64,000 bases of DNA from Alcanivorax sp. DG881. Its GTDB lineage: Bacteria > Pseudomonadota > Gammaproteobacteria > Pseudomonadales > Alcanivoracaceae. The stretch is taken from the NCBI RefSeq assembly GCF_000155615.1, contig NZ_DS989915.1, forward strand, positions 2,187,955 through 2,251,954. Reading direction: 5' to 3'. The stretch's first letter is position 1; every line of letters starts with the position of its first letter. The notes beneath the pieces are model-generated. The model searched no databases. It was not told the DNA's origin and saw nothing but the letters and a program-made list of their open reading frames with translations. Positions 50,688 through 59,718 of this stretch are shown here, piece by piece. The position numbers and the translations under genes were made by a program.

Positions 50688-53567
50688 GTGTCTTCGCAGT
50701 CTCCATCATCCCAGCCAGTACCACCGTTCAACGGTGTACTTAATGAACAGTGCCAATTGCTGCTAAGCGGCATTGCCGCCCTGTTGCTGCTGGAAAGTGC
50801 AGCCGCCATTACCCTGGTCTGGGCTTACTGGTTTACCCCGATTGCCCACCAGCCCCTGCTCATCTGGCTGGGTGTCATCGCGGTGATACAGATTGCCCGC
50901 CTGCTGGTTCTGCCCTATTGCCGTCGCCGCCTGGATGCGCAGGAAACCATGCCGTTCTGCCGCCGCATGCTCTCCGGGCTGGCCCTGTCCACGCCGCTAC
51001 TGCTAGGCCTGGCCGGCTACCTGTTCAACCCCCTGGAAACCCTGTTCTCACCGCAAATGCTGGGCGCGCAGCTGGTTTGCGCCTGCCTGGGCCTGGGCCT
51101 GAGTGTCATGGCGCTGGCCGCCTACAGCAGCCATTTCCCCACCGTATTTCTGTACCTGGTGATGCTGCTGGGCCCGGCCGTGACCCGCCTGGCTGAAACC
51201 CAGCAGCACCACCCGTTTTCACTGATTGTGCTGATGTCACTGCTGGGGCTGTTCTTCCTGGTCGCCGCCCGCCGTATCAACCGCACCGGCCACCAGGCGA
51301 TGATGCTGCAGGCCAGCAACCGCTCCCTGATTGATTACCTGAACCGGGCCCGCAGCGATGCCGAAGCCCTGAACGAGAAACTGGCCCAGGAAATCTACGA
51401 GCGCAAGGAAGCCCGCCAGCGGCTGCAGGAAACCAACGAACGGCTGGAAAGCATGGTGCAGGAACGCACCCAGGCACTGGGCGAAACCAACACCGCCCTG
51501 GCCGCCACCAGTGAACGGCTGGAACTGGCGCTGGAAGCCAGCAACATCGGCCTGTGGGACTGGATGCTGGATACCGGGCGCAACTACCACACCAACTTCG
51601 ACCGCCTGCTGGGTTACGACAGCGCCTACTTCAAGAACTTCTTCGGCGACCTGGAAACCCTGGTTCATCCAGACGACCTGACCCGCATCCGCCGCGCCAT
51701 GGTGTCGCACTTCAAGGGCGAAGACAGCCGCTACCACGCGGTCTACCGGCTGCGCCACGCAGACGGCAGCTGGCGCTGGATTGAGGATGAAGGCCGGGTG
51801 GTATCCCGCAGCCGCGACGGCCGCGCCACCCGCATGATCGGCACCCGCCGGGACATCACCGATGACCGCCAGGCCCAGGAACAACAACGCCTGGCCGCCA
51901 CCGTGTTCGAAAACGCCCCGGAAGGCATCTTCATCCTTGATCAAGAGTTCCGTTTCCTCGCCGTGAACGCCCGCTTTGAACAGATCACCGGCTATTCCGA
52001 GTCCCTGGTCATTGGCCGCCGCATCCTCGAAGAAGAGCAGACTCAGCCCAACCGGGACACCTACCTGAGCATTACCACTGCCCTGCAGGAAAGTGGCTTC
52101 TGGGAAGGGGAAATCAGCGAACGCCGCCGCAACGGCGAAATCTTCCCCGAATGGTTGCAGATGAGCGCCGTCCGTGACGAGCAGAAACGGGTGATCCGCT
52201 ATGTGGGGATGATGTCCGACCTGACCACCCGCAAGGAAACCGAACAACAGCTGCAGTTCCTGTCCAACTACGATCGCCTCACCGGCCTGGCCAACCGCAC
52301 CCAGTTCCGTGAGCACCTGCACAAGTCGCTGACGCTGGCCCGCCTTAACCGGGAAAAAGTGGCCTTGCTGATGATCGACCTGGACCGCTTCAAGCCGATC
52401 AATGAATCCCTCGGCCATGAAATCGGTGACCGCCTGCTCAAGGCCGCCGCCGAACGTATTGCCCAACATGCTGGCGGCGAAGAAGCCCTGGCCCGGGTAG
52501 GCGGTGATGAATTCACCCTGCTGCTGGAGAATCACGGCGGCGAAAGCGGCATCAGCCAGCAATGCCAGAAACTGATCAACGCCATGAAAAAGCCGTTCCT
52601 GATCGACGGCCACGAACTGCTGCTGGGCGCCAGCATCGGCATCAGCCTGTTCCCGGATACCGCCAAAGAAGCCCAAAGCATGATCAACCAGTCCGACATG
52701 GCGGTGTATCAGGCCAAACGCAGCGGCGGCAATAATTTCCAGTTCTACCGCAGCAACATGCGCGTGGCGTCAGTGGAACAGCTGGCCCTGGAAACCAGCC
52801 TGCGCAAGGCCATCTTCAAGAACGAATTCGTGGTGTACTACCAGCCGAAAATGGAGCTGGCCAGCAACCGCATCACCTCGGTGGAAGCATTGGTGCGCTG
52901 GCAGCACCCCACCATGGGCCTGCTGCCGCCGGCGGACTTCATTCCCCTGGCCGAAGAAACCGGGCTGATTTCCGCCATCGGTGAACTGGTACTGGAGCGC
53001 TCCTGCCGCCAGGCCCACAAGTGGTACAAACAGGGGCTGGGCAACATCTGTGTATCGGTAAACCTGTCCGCTCACCAGTTCCGCAAAGGCAACGTGGCAG
53101 AAATCGTGGACCGGGTACTGTCCACCACCGAACTGCCCCCGCACCTGCTGGAACTGGAACTCACCGAAAGCCTGATCATGGAAGACATGGAGCAGAACAT
53201 CGAACTGCTCCAGCAACTGCGCACCCGGGGCATTGAGCTGGCACTGGACGATTTCGGCACCGGCTATTCGTCGCTGAGCTACCTGAAGCGCTTCCCGGTG
53301 GACACCCTGAAGATCGATCGCTCCTTCATCATGGACCTGGACAAAAGCCCGGACGATGCCGCCATCACCCGCGCCATCATCGACATGGCCCACAGCCTGA
53401 AGATGAACGTGATCGCCGAAGGGGTGGAAACCGAAGAACACCTGAGCATCCTGCGCGATATGCATTGCGACAGCATCCAGGGCTACCTGCTCAGCCGCCC
53501 GGTGCCGGAAAACGAGTTGCTGGAATTGCTGCACACCCAGGCGTATCGAAAAGCAATTGATAATTAA
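50688..53567 (+). CDS. Membrane-bound PAS-GGDEF-EAL cyclic di-GMP protein
   Basis: A 959-residue protein. Residues 20-205 hold about five membrane helices. A coiled coil (215-275) follows, then two PAS/PAC domains (about 280-400 and 405-525), a GGDEF domain with intact ARVGGDEF, and an EAL domain with VEALVRW, LELTESLIMED and LALDDFGTGYSSLSYLKRFPVD-type motifs. No RxxD inhibitory site precedes the GGDEF. Both activities, or GTP-activated phosphodiesterase, are possible. The GTG at 50688 follows AGAGGAAG. Divergent from uvrD. Confidence 0.9.
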   Translation: MSSQSPSSQPVPPFNGVLNEQCQLLLSGIAALLLLESAAAITLVWAYWFTPIAHQPLLIWLGVIAVIQIARLLVLPYCRRRLDAQETMPFCRRMLSGLALSTPLLLGLAGYLFNPLETLFSPQMLGAQLVCACLGLGLSVMALAAYSSHFPTVFLYLVMLLGPAVTRLAETQQHHPFSLIVLMSLLGLFFLVAARRINRTGHQAMMLQASNRSLIDYLNRARSDAEALNEKLAQEIYERKEARQRLQETNERLESMVQERTQALGETNTALAATSERLELALEASNIGLWDWMLDTGRNYHTNFDRLLGYDSAYFKNFFGDLETLVHPDDLTRIRRAMVSHFKGEDSRYHAVYRLRHADGSWRWIEDEGRVVSRSRDGRATRMIGTRRDITDDRQAQEQQRLAATVFENAPEGIFILDQEFRFLAVNARFEQITGYSESLVIGRRILEEEQTQPNRDTYLSITTALQESGFWEGEISERRRNGEIFPEWLQMSAVRDEQKRVIRYVGMMSDLTTRKETEQQLQFLSNYDRLTGLANRTQFREHLHKSLTLARLNREKVALLMIDLDRFKPINESLGHEIGDRLLKAAAERIAQHAGGEEALARVGGDEFTLLLENHGGESGISQQCQKLINAMKKPFLIDGHELLLGASIGISLFPDTAKEAQSMINQSDMAVYQAKRSGGNNFQFYRSNMRVASVEQLALETSLRKAIFKNEFVVYYQPKMELASNRITSVEALVRWQHPTMGLLPPADFIPLAEETGLISAIGELVLERSCRQAHKWYKQGLGNICVSVNLSAHQFRKGNVAEIVDRVLSTTELPPHLLELELTESLIMEDMEQNIELLQQLRTRGIELALDDFGTGYSSLSYLKRFPVDTLKIDRSFIMDLDKSPDDAAITRAIIDMAHSLKMNVIAEGVETEEHLSILRDMHCDSIQGYLLSRPVPENELLELLHTQAYRKAIDN

Positions 53568-53720
53568 TAGTTAATAATTAATAACTCGCGGGACAACATT
53601 GGTTGGCCCCGTAAACGCAAGAGGCCGCGCCCTGACTTTGGACGCGGCCTCTTGGATTTAAAAGCAACTCGAGACTCGCCCGCGCAGCTATTAATTATTC
53701 ATTATTAACTATTAATTAAG
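53560..53720. repeat. Composite intergenic element with AT-word arms
   Basis: Left arm (GATAATTAATAGTTAATAAT...) at about 53559-53584 and inverted right arm (...ATTATTAACTATTAATTAAG) at about 53690-53719 enclose the hairpin at 53618-53654. CTCGCGGG and CCCGCGCAG flank the arms as a second inverted layer. The design repeats that at 1786-1931, and the right arm reaches into the end of the neighbouring gene. Confidence 0.75.
53618..53654. terminator. Hairpin between convergent genes, core GAGGCCGCG
   Basis: CAAGAGGCCGCG / CGCGGCCTCTTG stem with a 13-base loop in the gap between the GGDEF-EAL gene and the convergent hypothetical gene. It can terminate both. Confidence 0.65.
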
Positions 53721-54695
53721 CAGTTCCAGCGTCTCCTCCGCCTGAAAATACCCCGCCAGATGCCGACGCAGCCACGCTTCCAGCAACCCTTCGCTCTGCA
53801 GCTTGGCCATCACTGGCGGCAGGAAGCGGCGGGCATCACCCAGCATCAGCTCGCGGGTGACGCCCAGCTCATCCAGCAGACCGGTGAGGCTGGTATCGCC
53901 ATATTTATCAAAAAAGGCCTGCACCCCCGACTCCAGCATGGCATTGAAGTAATCCGTGTGGCGCAACTCGCGCCAGTACTCGAACACAATCACGAACAGC
54001 TCCTGAATATCCTCGCTGCTCACCAGCTCCTTGAGATCCGCCACCGGACGTTGGCCAAAGTCCTGCCAAGCGACCTTCACCAACTCACGCAGCTCGTCCA
54101 GGTTCTCGTCCCGGTACAGATACGGGTCACTCAGCAATTGTTCCATGCGGCGCAACAACCACTCCTGCAGCCGCGCTTCCAGGCTGGACAACCAGCGCTC
54201 CGGCAAGCGTTTGCTCAACTGGCTGCGCAGGGGGCCGGGCAAACCCTGATGCAGCAACGTCTTGAGCCCCAGCTGGGCGCCACCGGCCAACAACGCCAGC
54301 AGCACCGGGTTACGCCCCAGCCAGGCCATGCCTTCACGTGACAGAGGAATTTCCAGCCCTTTATCCAGCAGCGCCATCACCACGGCTTCGTCGATCACCT
54401 CCTCCACGATGCGTTCGCTCTGAATGGCGTGGTCATAGAAACGCTCAACCATATCGCCCACCAGCTCGGGAATCGCACCGCTGATATCCATCTGCACCGC
54501 GTATTTCTGCGCCGTGGCAAAAATTTGGTCAGCCTGCACCCACTGATTCAGGGAATAACCTGCCGCCCGTTCAAGGACATAATCCAGCTCATCAACAATC
54601 AGCGAGTCCAGCTGCTCCGGCGAGAGACGCGCCAACAGATATTCGACCAGCCCATCCAGTAAACGATTTGCCACTTCCTGTTTATTACTCGCCAT
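53712..54695 (-). CDS. Hypothetical protein, helical
   Basis: A 327-residue alpha-helical soluble protein without signal peptide. One moderately hydrophobic segment (NPVLLALLAGGAQLGLKTLL near 128-147) could be membrane-associated. I do not recognise a family; the charge pattern suggests a conserved gammaproteobacterial protein. AAAGG lies 6 bases before the ATG. Divergent from the metal-hydrolase gene with an 86-base shared promoter gap. The last codons lie within the AT-word arm. Confidence 0.68.
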   Translation of the reverse strand: MASNKQEVANRLLDGLVEYLLARLSPEQLDSLIVDELDYVLERAAGYSLNQWVQADQIFATAQKYAVQMDISGAIPELVGDMVERFYDHAIQSERIVEEVIDEAVVMALLDKGLEIPLSREGMAWLGRNPVLLALLAGGAQLGLKTLLHQGLPGPLRSQLSKRLPERWLSSLEARLQEWLLRRMEQLLSDPYLYRDENLDELRELVKVAWQDFGQRPVADLKELVSSEDIQELFVIVFEYWRELRHTDYFNAMLESGVQAFFDKYGDTSLTGLLDELGVTRELMLGDARRFLPPVMAKLQSEGLLEAWLRRHLAGYFQAEETLELLN

Positions 54696-54781
54696 TTTTT
54701 GCCTTTCCCGATGAAAAGTTCTTGATGCTGCGCACATCGATTGTATCATTGAATGATGTAACAGTTACGGAGGGACGCACA

Positions 54782-55627
54782 ATGGCGATCTCGATACTCC
54801 CCATACGTCGAAACCTGAAATTCAACCTGAACCCGGCCAAAGCACTGACCTGGCACCGGGACGGCCTGAATGTCAGCCAGTTCCTCAACACCATGAGCCT
54901 GTTTTTCCCGGTGGGCGAGCGCTTCTTTATCGACAGCGTCCGTCACTATCGCGACCAGATTACCGACTCGGAGCTGAAAAAGGCAGTGACCGCCTTTATC
55001 GGCCAGGAAGCCATGCACGGCCGTGAGCACGAAGAATACAACGACTTCGTCGCCCAGGCGGGTATTCCGCTGCATGCCCAGGAAGCCTTTGTGGCCAAGC
55101 TGCTTGGCGCTGCCCAGCAATACAGCCCCAAATCGTTTCAACTGGCCGCCACCGTGGCGCTGGAACACCTGACCGCCATTCTCGGCGGCGGCCTGCTGGA
55201 TCTGCCCGAACTCATGGAAGGCGCCGACGAGGGCTACAAGGCCATCTGGAACTGGCACGCTCTGGAAGAAACCGAACACAAGGCCGTAGCCTTCGATGTG
55301 TACCGCACGGTGATTGGCGACGACAGCGATCTGGGCGCCTACGCCCTGCGCAGCGGCACCCTGGTGCTTGCCACTGGCATTTTCTTTGCCCTGTTTATCC
55401 CCTTCTACCTGCACAACGTGCGCATCAAGGGCGGCCTGACCGACCTGAAAGGCTGGCGGGCCGTGGCCAAACACACCTGGGGCCGCAAAGGGATCTTCCT
55501 GAACATCACCAAACCCTGGTTCGACTGGTTCAAACCCGGCTTCCATCCGTGGGATCACGATAACAGCGAGCAGCTGCAAAACTTCGAAGCCCTGCTTGGC
55601 GACCTGCTCAACGAGGAAGCCGCCTAA
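54782..55627 (+). CDS. Predicted metal-dependent hydrolase (PF10118-like)
   Basis: A 281-residue protein. Histidine and glutamate-rich motifs resemble a di-metal helical bundle: FIGQEAMHGREHEEYND near residue 75, ALEHLTAILGG near 132 and WNWHALEETEHKAVAFDVY near 158. A hydrophobic hairpin lies around 200-220. The family is widespread in hydrocarbon degraders; activity unproven. GGAGG lies 8 bases upstream of the ATG at 54782. Confidence 0.82.
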   Translation: MAISILPIRRNLKFNLNPAKALTWHRDGLNVSQFLNTMSLFFPVGERFFIDSVRHYRDQITDSELKKAVTAFIGQEAMHGREHEEYNDFVAQAGIPLHAQEAFVAKLLGAAQQYSPKSFQLAATVALEHLTAILGGGLLDLPELMEGADEGYKAIWNWHALEETEHKAVAFDVYRTVIGDDSDLGAYALRSGTLVLATGIFFALFIPFYLHNVRIKGGLTDLKGWRAVAKHTWGRKGIFLNITKPWFDWFKPGFHPWDHDNSEQLQNFEALLGDLLNEEAA

Positions 55628-55669
55628 CCGTTTTACTTCACCGAGCTCTCCCTTTTCCGGTGACTTTCA

Positions 55670-55698
55670 GGGTCGGCACTTTGCCGGCCCTTTTTTTT
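55670..55698 (+). terminator. Rho-independent terminator after the PF10118 gene
   Basis: GGGTCGGC / GCCGGCCC stem with an ACTTT loop and T8 directly after. A perfect 20-base palindrome, CGCGCTGCGG CCGCAGCGCG, follows at 55701-55720. Confidence 0.88.
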
Positions 55699-55823
55699 GC
55701 CGCGCTGCGGCCGCAGCGCGCTGGCAAACCTGCCGAGATCGAGTCGTGTCGAAGTAGCTCTTCACCAGCCGTTTTTGCCCCCGCAATTGGCCCTGGGGAG
55801 TCATCACCCGGGTAACAATGCCA

Positions 55824-55861
55824 GTCACGGCGGTTGACCGTGACATTGAGCACTGTAATGA
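55824..55861 (+). promoter_or_regulatory. Candidate promoter with overlapping inverted repeat
   Basis: TTGACC (55834-55839), a 16-base spacer and TAATGA (55856-55861) point to the next gene. The perfect inverted repeat GTCACGG-N7-CCGTGAC (55824-55844) overlaps the -35, so a repressor or activator could bind here. The MerR gene downstream is a possible source of the regulator. Confidence 0.5.
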
Positions 55862-55899
55862 TCGAACTCCATTCCAACGACAACATGGCGGAGGCGTTC

Positions 55900-56595
55900 A
55901 TGAACGCATTCTGGACCCCGGACTCGCAGGCGCTGGCGCCTTATCTCGCGGCCTGGCAGCAGGCGCACAAAGGGCTGCAGATTATCGCTGGATCCCTGCA
56001 ACCGGGCATGACCGAGCAGGATTGCGAGCTGCTGATCCGTGACTGGTTACGTGCGCACCAGCTGTTCGATCCGGCCCGCCCGCCAAAGGTGCGCTTTACC
56101 GCCCAGCCAACCCGCCGTCGCTTTGGCCTGAACAGACCGGGAAAGCGCCGTTACCGGATCGGCATGGGCTATATACTGCGTTGCGATGCGGTGCAAAACG
56201 GCTACGCCGCCAAGGCCTGCCTCAGCGGCCCCGACGTCGTTCAGCTGGCCGCATTACACCGCCGTCTGCGTGACTATCGCGACCAGCTGCCACACGCCCT
56301 GGTCCGGGGGGAAACACCCCAGCAGCTGGCTGACCGTTTCCCCGGCCTGCGCCAGCACTACCGCCTGGCGCCGCTCACCGGCACCCTGCCCGAAGGGAAC
56401 CGCATCGGGGAAGGGCCGCTGATACCCGGCCTGTGGCAATGGCAGCTGACCCTGAGCGATGGCACGCACAGCGTCGGCAGCAGTGAATTCCTGCTGATGG
56501 ACGACCAGGGCCCGCGCTGGCTGACCGACACTCCGGCGCACCTGCTCGACACAAACAATAACGGCAATAACCACAAGCAAGAGGAAGCAGCCTGA
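55900..56595 (+). CDS. Hypothetical protein, operon with hydrolase-SDR fusion
   Basis: A 231-residue soluble protein. The basic middle (PTRRRFGLNRPGKRRYRIGMGYILRCDAV) and AKACLSGPDVVQLAALHRRLRDYRD give only a faint resemblance to M24-type peptidase folds, which I do not claim. The ATG at 55900 is preferred because GGAGG lies 6 bases upstream; earlier in-frame ATGs at 55858 and 55885 are possible. The stop overlaps the next start codon by one base (TGATG), so the two proteins are made together. Confidence 0.62.
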   Translation: MNAFWTPDSQALAPYLAAWQQAHKGLQIIAGSLQPGMTEQDCELLIRDWLRAHQLFDPARPPKVRFTAQPTRRRFGLNRPGKRRYRIGMGYILRCDAVQNGYAAKACLSGPDVVQLAALHRRLRDYRDQLPHALVRGETPQQLADRFPGLRQHYRLAPLTGTLPEGNRIGEGPLIPGLWQWQLTLSDGTHSVGSSEFLLMDDQGPRWLTDTPAHLLDTNNNGNNHKQEEAA

Positions 56596-58340
56596 TGGTG
56601 CAGTGGCGCGACAGCAAAGTGAGCCGTGATGGCGTAGATCTGGCCGTACGGACCTGGAGTTCCGACAAGAGCCCCACCGTGGTGCTGGTTCACGGCTATC
56701 CCGACGCCAATCATGTCTGGGAAAAGGTGGCAGAGCGACTCAGCCGGGATTTCAAAGTGGTCGCCTATGATGTCCGCGGTGCCGGCAATTCCTCTATTCC
56801 AAAAGGTCGAGCAGCCTACAAGCTCCGCCAGCTCCGTGACGACCTGCATGCGGTGATGGATGCGGTTTGCCCCAATGAGAAAGTCCACCTGGTCGGCCAC
56901 GACTGGGGCTCCATTCAGACCTGGGAGTCGGTCACCGACCCCGGCGCGGAACAACGCATTGCCTCCTACACCACCCTGTCCGGCCCCTGCCTGGATCACG
57001 TGGGCCAGTGGATGAAAGCCCGGCTGCGCGAACAGAAAATTGGCACCGTACTCAATCAGCTCGCCCACTCCTGGTATATCGGCGCCTTTCAATTACCGGT
57101 GCTGGCGCCGACTTTGTGGAAAGTCGGGCTGGCCAAGGCCTGGCCCCAGTTACTGCGCCGCAGCGAAAACCTGCACAGTGAAACCAGCGCCACCCAGCAA
57201 CAGGACGGCATTCACGGCATCGAACTGTACCGCGCCAACATGCGCCCCTCCTTGCTCAAACCCCGGGAGCGCTATACCAAGGTACCGGTGCAACTGATCG
57301 TTGCCCGCGAAGATAACTATGTGCGCCCTGCCATGCTTGAAGACCTGCATCTGTGGACCGATCGCCTGTGGCGCCGGGAACTGGACTGCGGCCACTGGGG
57401 CCCCTTGCTGCAACACCCGGACGTGACCGCCCGCTGGATCCGCGAGTTCATTCAACACATCGACGGCGCCCCTGCCAGCGGCCCACTGCAACGCAGCGAA
57501 GTGACCGGCACACACCCGAAAGGCCCGGACAGCGGCAAGCGGGTTGTGGTCACCGGAGCCGGCTCCGGCATCGGCCGCGAAACCGCGCTAGCCTTTGCCC
57601 GCCGGGGCGCGCTGGTGCTGTGCACCGACATCAATGCCGAGGCCGCCGCCAGCACCGCCAGCATCATCATCCGTGAAGGCGGCGACGCGCTCAGCCGCAA
57701 ATGCGACGTGAGCAACACCCGCTCCATGGAGGCCCTGGCCAACTACGTGGAAAAGGAACTGGGCGCCCCGGACATCCTGATCAATAACGCCGGCATCGGC
57801 CTTTCCGGCTCACTACTCGACACCAGCGTGAAGGACTGGCAACAGGTGCTGGGCGTGAACCTGTGGGGCGTCATCCACGGCTGCCGGTTATTCGCCCGCC
57901 AGATGGTCGACAACGGCAAGGCCGGGCATATCGTCAACGTGGCTTCCGCCGCCGCCTTTCTGCCCTCGCGCATGCTGCCCGCCTACGCCACCAGCAAAAG
58001 CGCGGTGCTCATGTTCAGCGAATGCCTGCGTGCAGAAATGGCGGAGCACAACATCGGCGTCAGCGCCATCTGCCCCGGTATCATTGATACCCCCATCACC
58101 CGCAGCACCCGCTTTGTGGGCGTGGCCGACGAAGAACAAAGCCGCCGCCGGGAGGATGCCGCCAAGCTGTACCAGCGCCGGGCCTATACCCCGGACCGGG
58201 TCGCCCAGGCCATTGTTGAAGCCGTACAAAACAATCGCGCGGTGGTGCCCGTGAGTCCGGAAGCGCGGGGCATGCAGTGGCTGGGACGCTTCACCCCATC
58301 CCTGGCCCGCAATCTGGCACAAGTGGATATGACGCCTTAG
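56595..58340 (+). CDS. Alpha/beta hydrolase-SDR fusion protein (EphD-like)
   Basis: A 581-residue two-domain enzyme. Residues 1-290 are an epoxide-hydrolase-type alpha/beta hydrolase with HGYPD (oxyanion loop), GHDWGS (nucleophile Asp) and DCGHWGP (base). Residues 310-581 are a short-chain dehydrogenase with TGAGSGIG (cofactor site), NNAG and the catalytic YATSK. The layout equals mycobacterial EphD, implicated in lipid modification. The combined substrate is unknown. Confidence 0.9.
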   Translation: MVQWRDSKVSRDGVDLAVRTWSSDKSPTVVLVHGYPDANHVWEKVAERLSRDFKVVAYDVRGAGNSSIPKGRAAYKLRQLRDDLHAVMDAVCPNEKVHLVGHDWGSIQTWESVTDPGAEQRIASYTTLSGPCLDHVGQWMKARLREQKIGTVLNQLAHSWYIGAFQLPVLAPTLWKVGLAKAWPQLLRRSENLHSETSATQQQDGIHGIELYRANMRPSLLKPRERYTKVPVQLIVAREDNYVRPAMLEDLHLWTDRLWRRELDCGHWGPLLQHPDVTARWIREFIQHIDGAPASGPLQRSEVTGTHPKGPDSGKRVVVTGAGSGIGRETALAFARRGALVLCTDINAEAAASTASIIIREGGDALSRKCDVSNTRSMEALANYVEKELGAPDILINNAGIGLSGSLLDTSVKDWQQVLGVNLWGVIHGCRLFARQMVDNGKAGHIVNVASAAAFLPSRMLPAYATSKSAVLMFSECLRAEMAEHNIGVSAICPGIIDTPITRSTRFVGVADEEQSRRREDAAKLYQRRAYTPDRVAQAIVEAVQNNRAVVPVSPEARGMQWLGRFTPSLARNLAQVDMTP

Positions 58341-58495
58341 AAGAAAACGCCATACGCCTGGTGCCAGACACCAACAATCAAAAACCTCTGGGTATATTTA
58401 ACCGTCCGGCCTCAGGCTTCAGGCATTCGGCATATTGCGTGCCGCGTCTCTTTCCCCTTCTAGCCCCAGTGCAAAAAGGGGGCTATCATCGCCAC
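58341..58495. repeat. Intergenic words ahead of the MerR gene
   Basis: CGCCATACGCCTGGTGCCAG and CCGGCCTCAGGCTTCAGGC-type words recur in scrambled and inverted order, the GACGCC/CAGGC family seen at 30621 and 48263. TCTGGGTATATTTAACCG may contain a promoter, but no convincing box pair was found. Confidence 0.35.
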
Positions 58496-59341
58496 ATGAA
58501 AACCAGTGACCGTAATCCCGCAGCGATTCTGCGCAGCCTGAAAAAATACACTCAGCCGGCAGAACAACAGGCCCCGGCTGACACCGGCGACCACAAGGAA
58601 TTCACCATCGACGAACTGGCCCGCGAAGCCAGCTCGACGGTGCGTAACGTGCGTGCCTACCAGGACCGCGGCATCCTGCCGCCCCCGGAAAAGCGCGGCC
58701 GCACGGGTATCTACACGGATGTGCATCTGGCACGCCTGAAAATCATCGGCGCCCTGCTGGAACGCGGTTACACCCTCAACAACATCCGCGATTTGCTCAG
58801 CGCCTGGGAACAGGGCCGCGAGCTCAACGATATTCTCGGCCTGGAAGTGGCCGTTACTTCCTGGCAGAACCCCAGCGTCCCCTCCTACGTGGACTACCAG
58901 GATCTGCTGGATGACTTCGGCGAAGACATCACCCCGGAAGTGATGACCAAGGCGGTCAAGCTCGGCTACATCATTCCCGAAGGCATGCGCCTGCGCCTGC
59001 CCTACCCGCGCGTCTACAACGCCGGCAAGGAACTCAGCGAAGCCGGCGTGCCGCTGGATGCGGTACTCACCCATGTGAGCCTGGTCCGCGAGGAAGTGGA
59101 CAAGCTGGCCGAGCGTTTCATCGGCATGATCATCCACCACCTGGTGGATGAAAAGTACGGCGACGAAGCCCTCCCCGAAGGCGAAGACGTGCCCAAACTG
59201 GCCGACTTCATCACCCGCATCCGCCCACTGGCCGATGCTGTGGTCAGCGATGAACTGGGCCGGGTACTGGAAAAAAGCATCAACAAGATCCTCGTCGACC
59301 GCCTGGCCAACGTGCTGGCGCATATGGAAAAGAAGGGCTAG
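58496..59341 (+). CDS. MerR family transcriptional regulator
   Basis: A 281-residue regulator. The winged helix starts EFTIDELAREASSTVRNVRAYQDRGILPPPEKRGRTGIYTDVH at about residue 36, followed by a dimerisation helix and a long C-terminal effector domain of about 170 residues, larger than in metal sensors. No cysteine-based metal site is visible, so it probably senses an organic ligand. It follows the hydrolase-SDR operon, which it may control. Confidence 0.88.
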   Translation: MKTSDRNPAAILRSLKKYTQPAEQQAPADTGDHKEFTIDELAREASSTVRNVRAYQDRGILPPPEKRGRTGIYTDVHLARLKIIGALLERGYTLNNIRDLLSAWEQGRELNDILGLEVAVTSWQNPSVPSYVDYQDLLDDFGEDITPEVMTKAVKLGYIIPEGMRLRLPYPRVYNAGKELSEAGVPLDAVLTHVSLVREEVDKLAERFIGMIIHHLVDEKYGDEALPEGEDVPKLADFITRIRPLADAVVSDELGRVLEKSINKILVDRLANVLAHMEKKG

Positions 59342-59718
59342 CACGCAACACGCAACACGGCGCGGATAATGCAGAGGCTACCCAACCTCTGCACCCGCGC
59401 TATCACCGAATCGCGGGCACAGAACTGAATACCCCCCCCCCCTCGCTTGCCCGCGTTTGAACTTCCAACTTTAAACTTTCAACTCACCCGCACGCCCAAA
59501 CCTGCTCTTCCCTCCATGTTGCGCGTGTTGCATGAAGCGTGTTGCATGCTGCGTTAAGTAGGCTTTTCTTTCTGTTTTGTTGCCGCCTCTCCCCCCATAC
59601 CCATGGGAATGCCAATCTTGGGACGACCGTGCGAAAAATTGCGTCATTGCTCGATCCCGCGCAACCCTCGCACCAAAACAATCTCGCGCCAAAACAATAA
59701 AGTCCCGAGGAGAGCACC
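59342..59718. repeat. Composite intergenic element, C11 tract and word arms
   Basis: 377 bases without a gene. The left arm is GCACGCAACACGCAACACGG (from 59341); inverted words GTTGCGCGTGTTGCATG and GCGTGTTGCATGCTGCG lie at about 59520-59553. Inside are TGCAGAGG/CCTCTGCA (59370-59393), CCCGCG...CGCGGG (about 59394-59417), a run of eleven C (59432-59442) and the word series AACTTTAAACTTTCAACT (about 59468-59485). Confidence 0.65.

Noticed and set aside
55701-55720. Perfect 20-base palindrome as an operator
   Set aside because: It lies immediately after a good terminator and far from the next promoter box, so a role in regulation is unsupported; it was only noted with the terminator.
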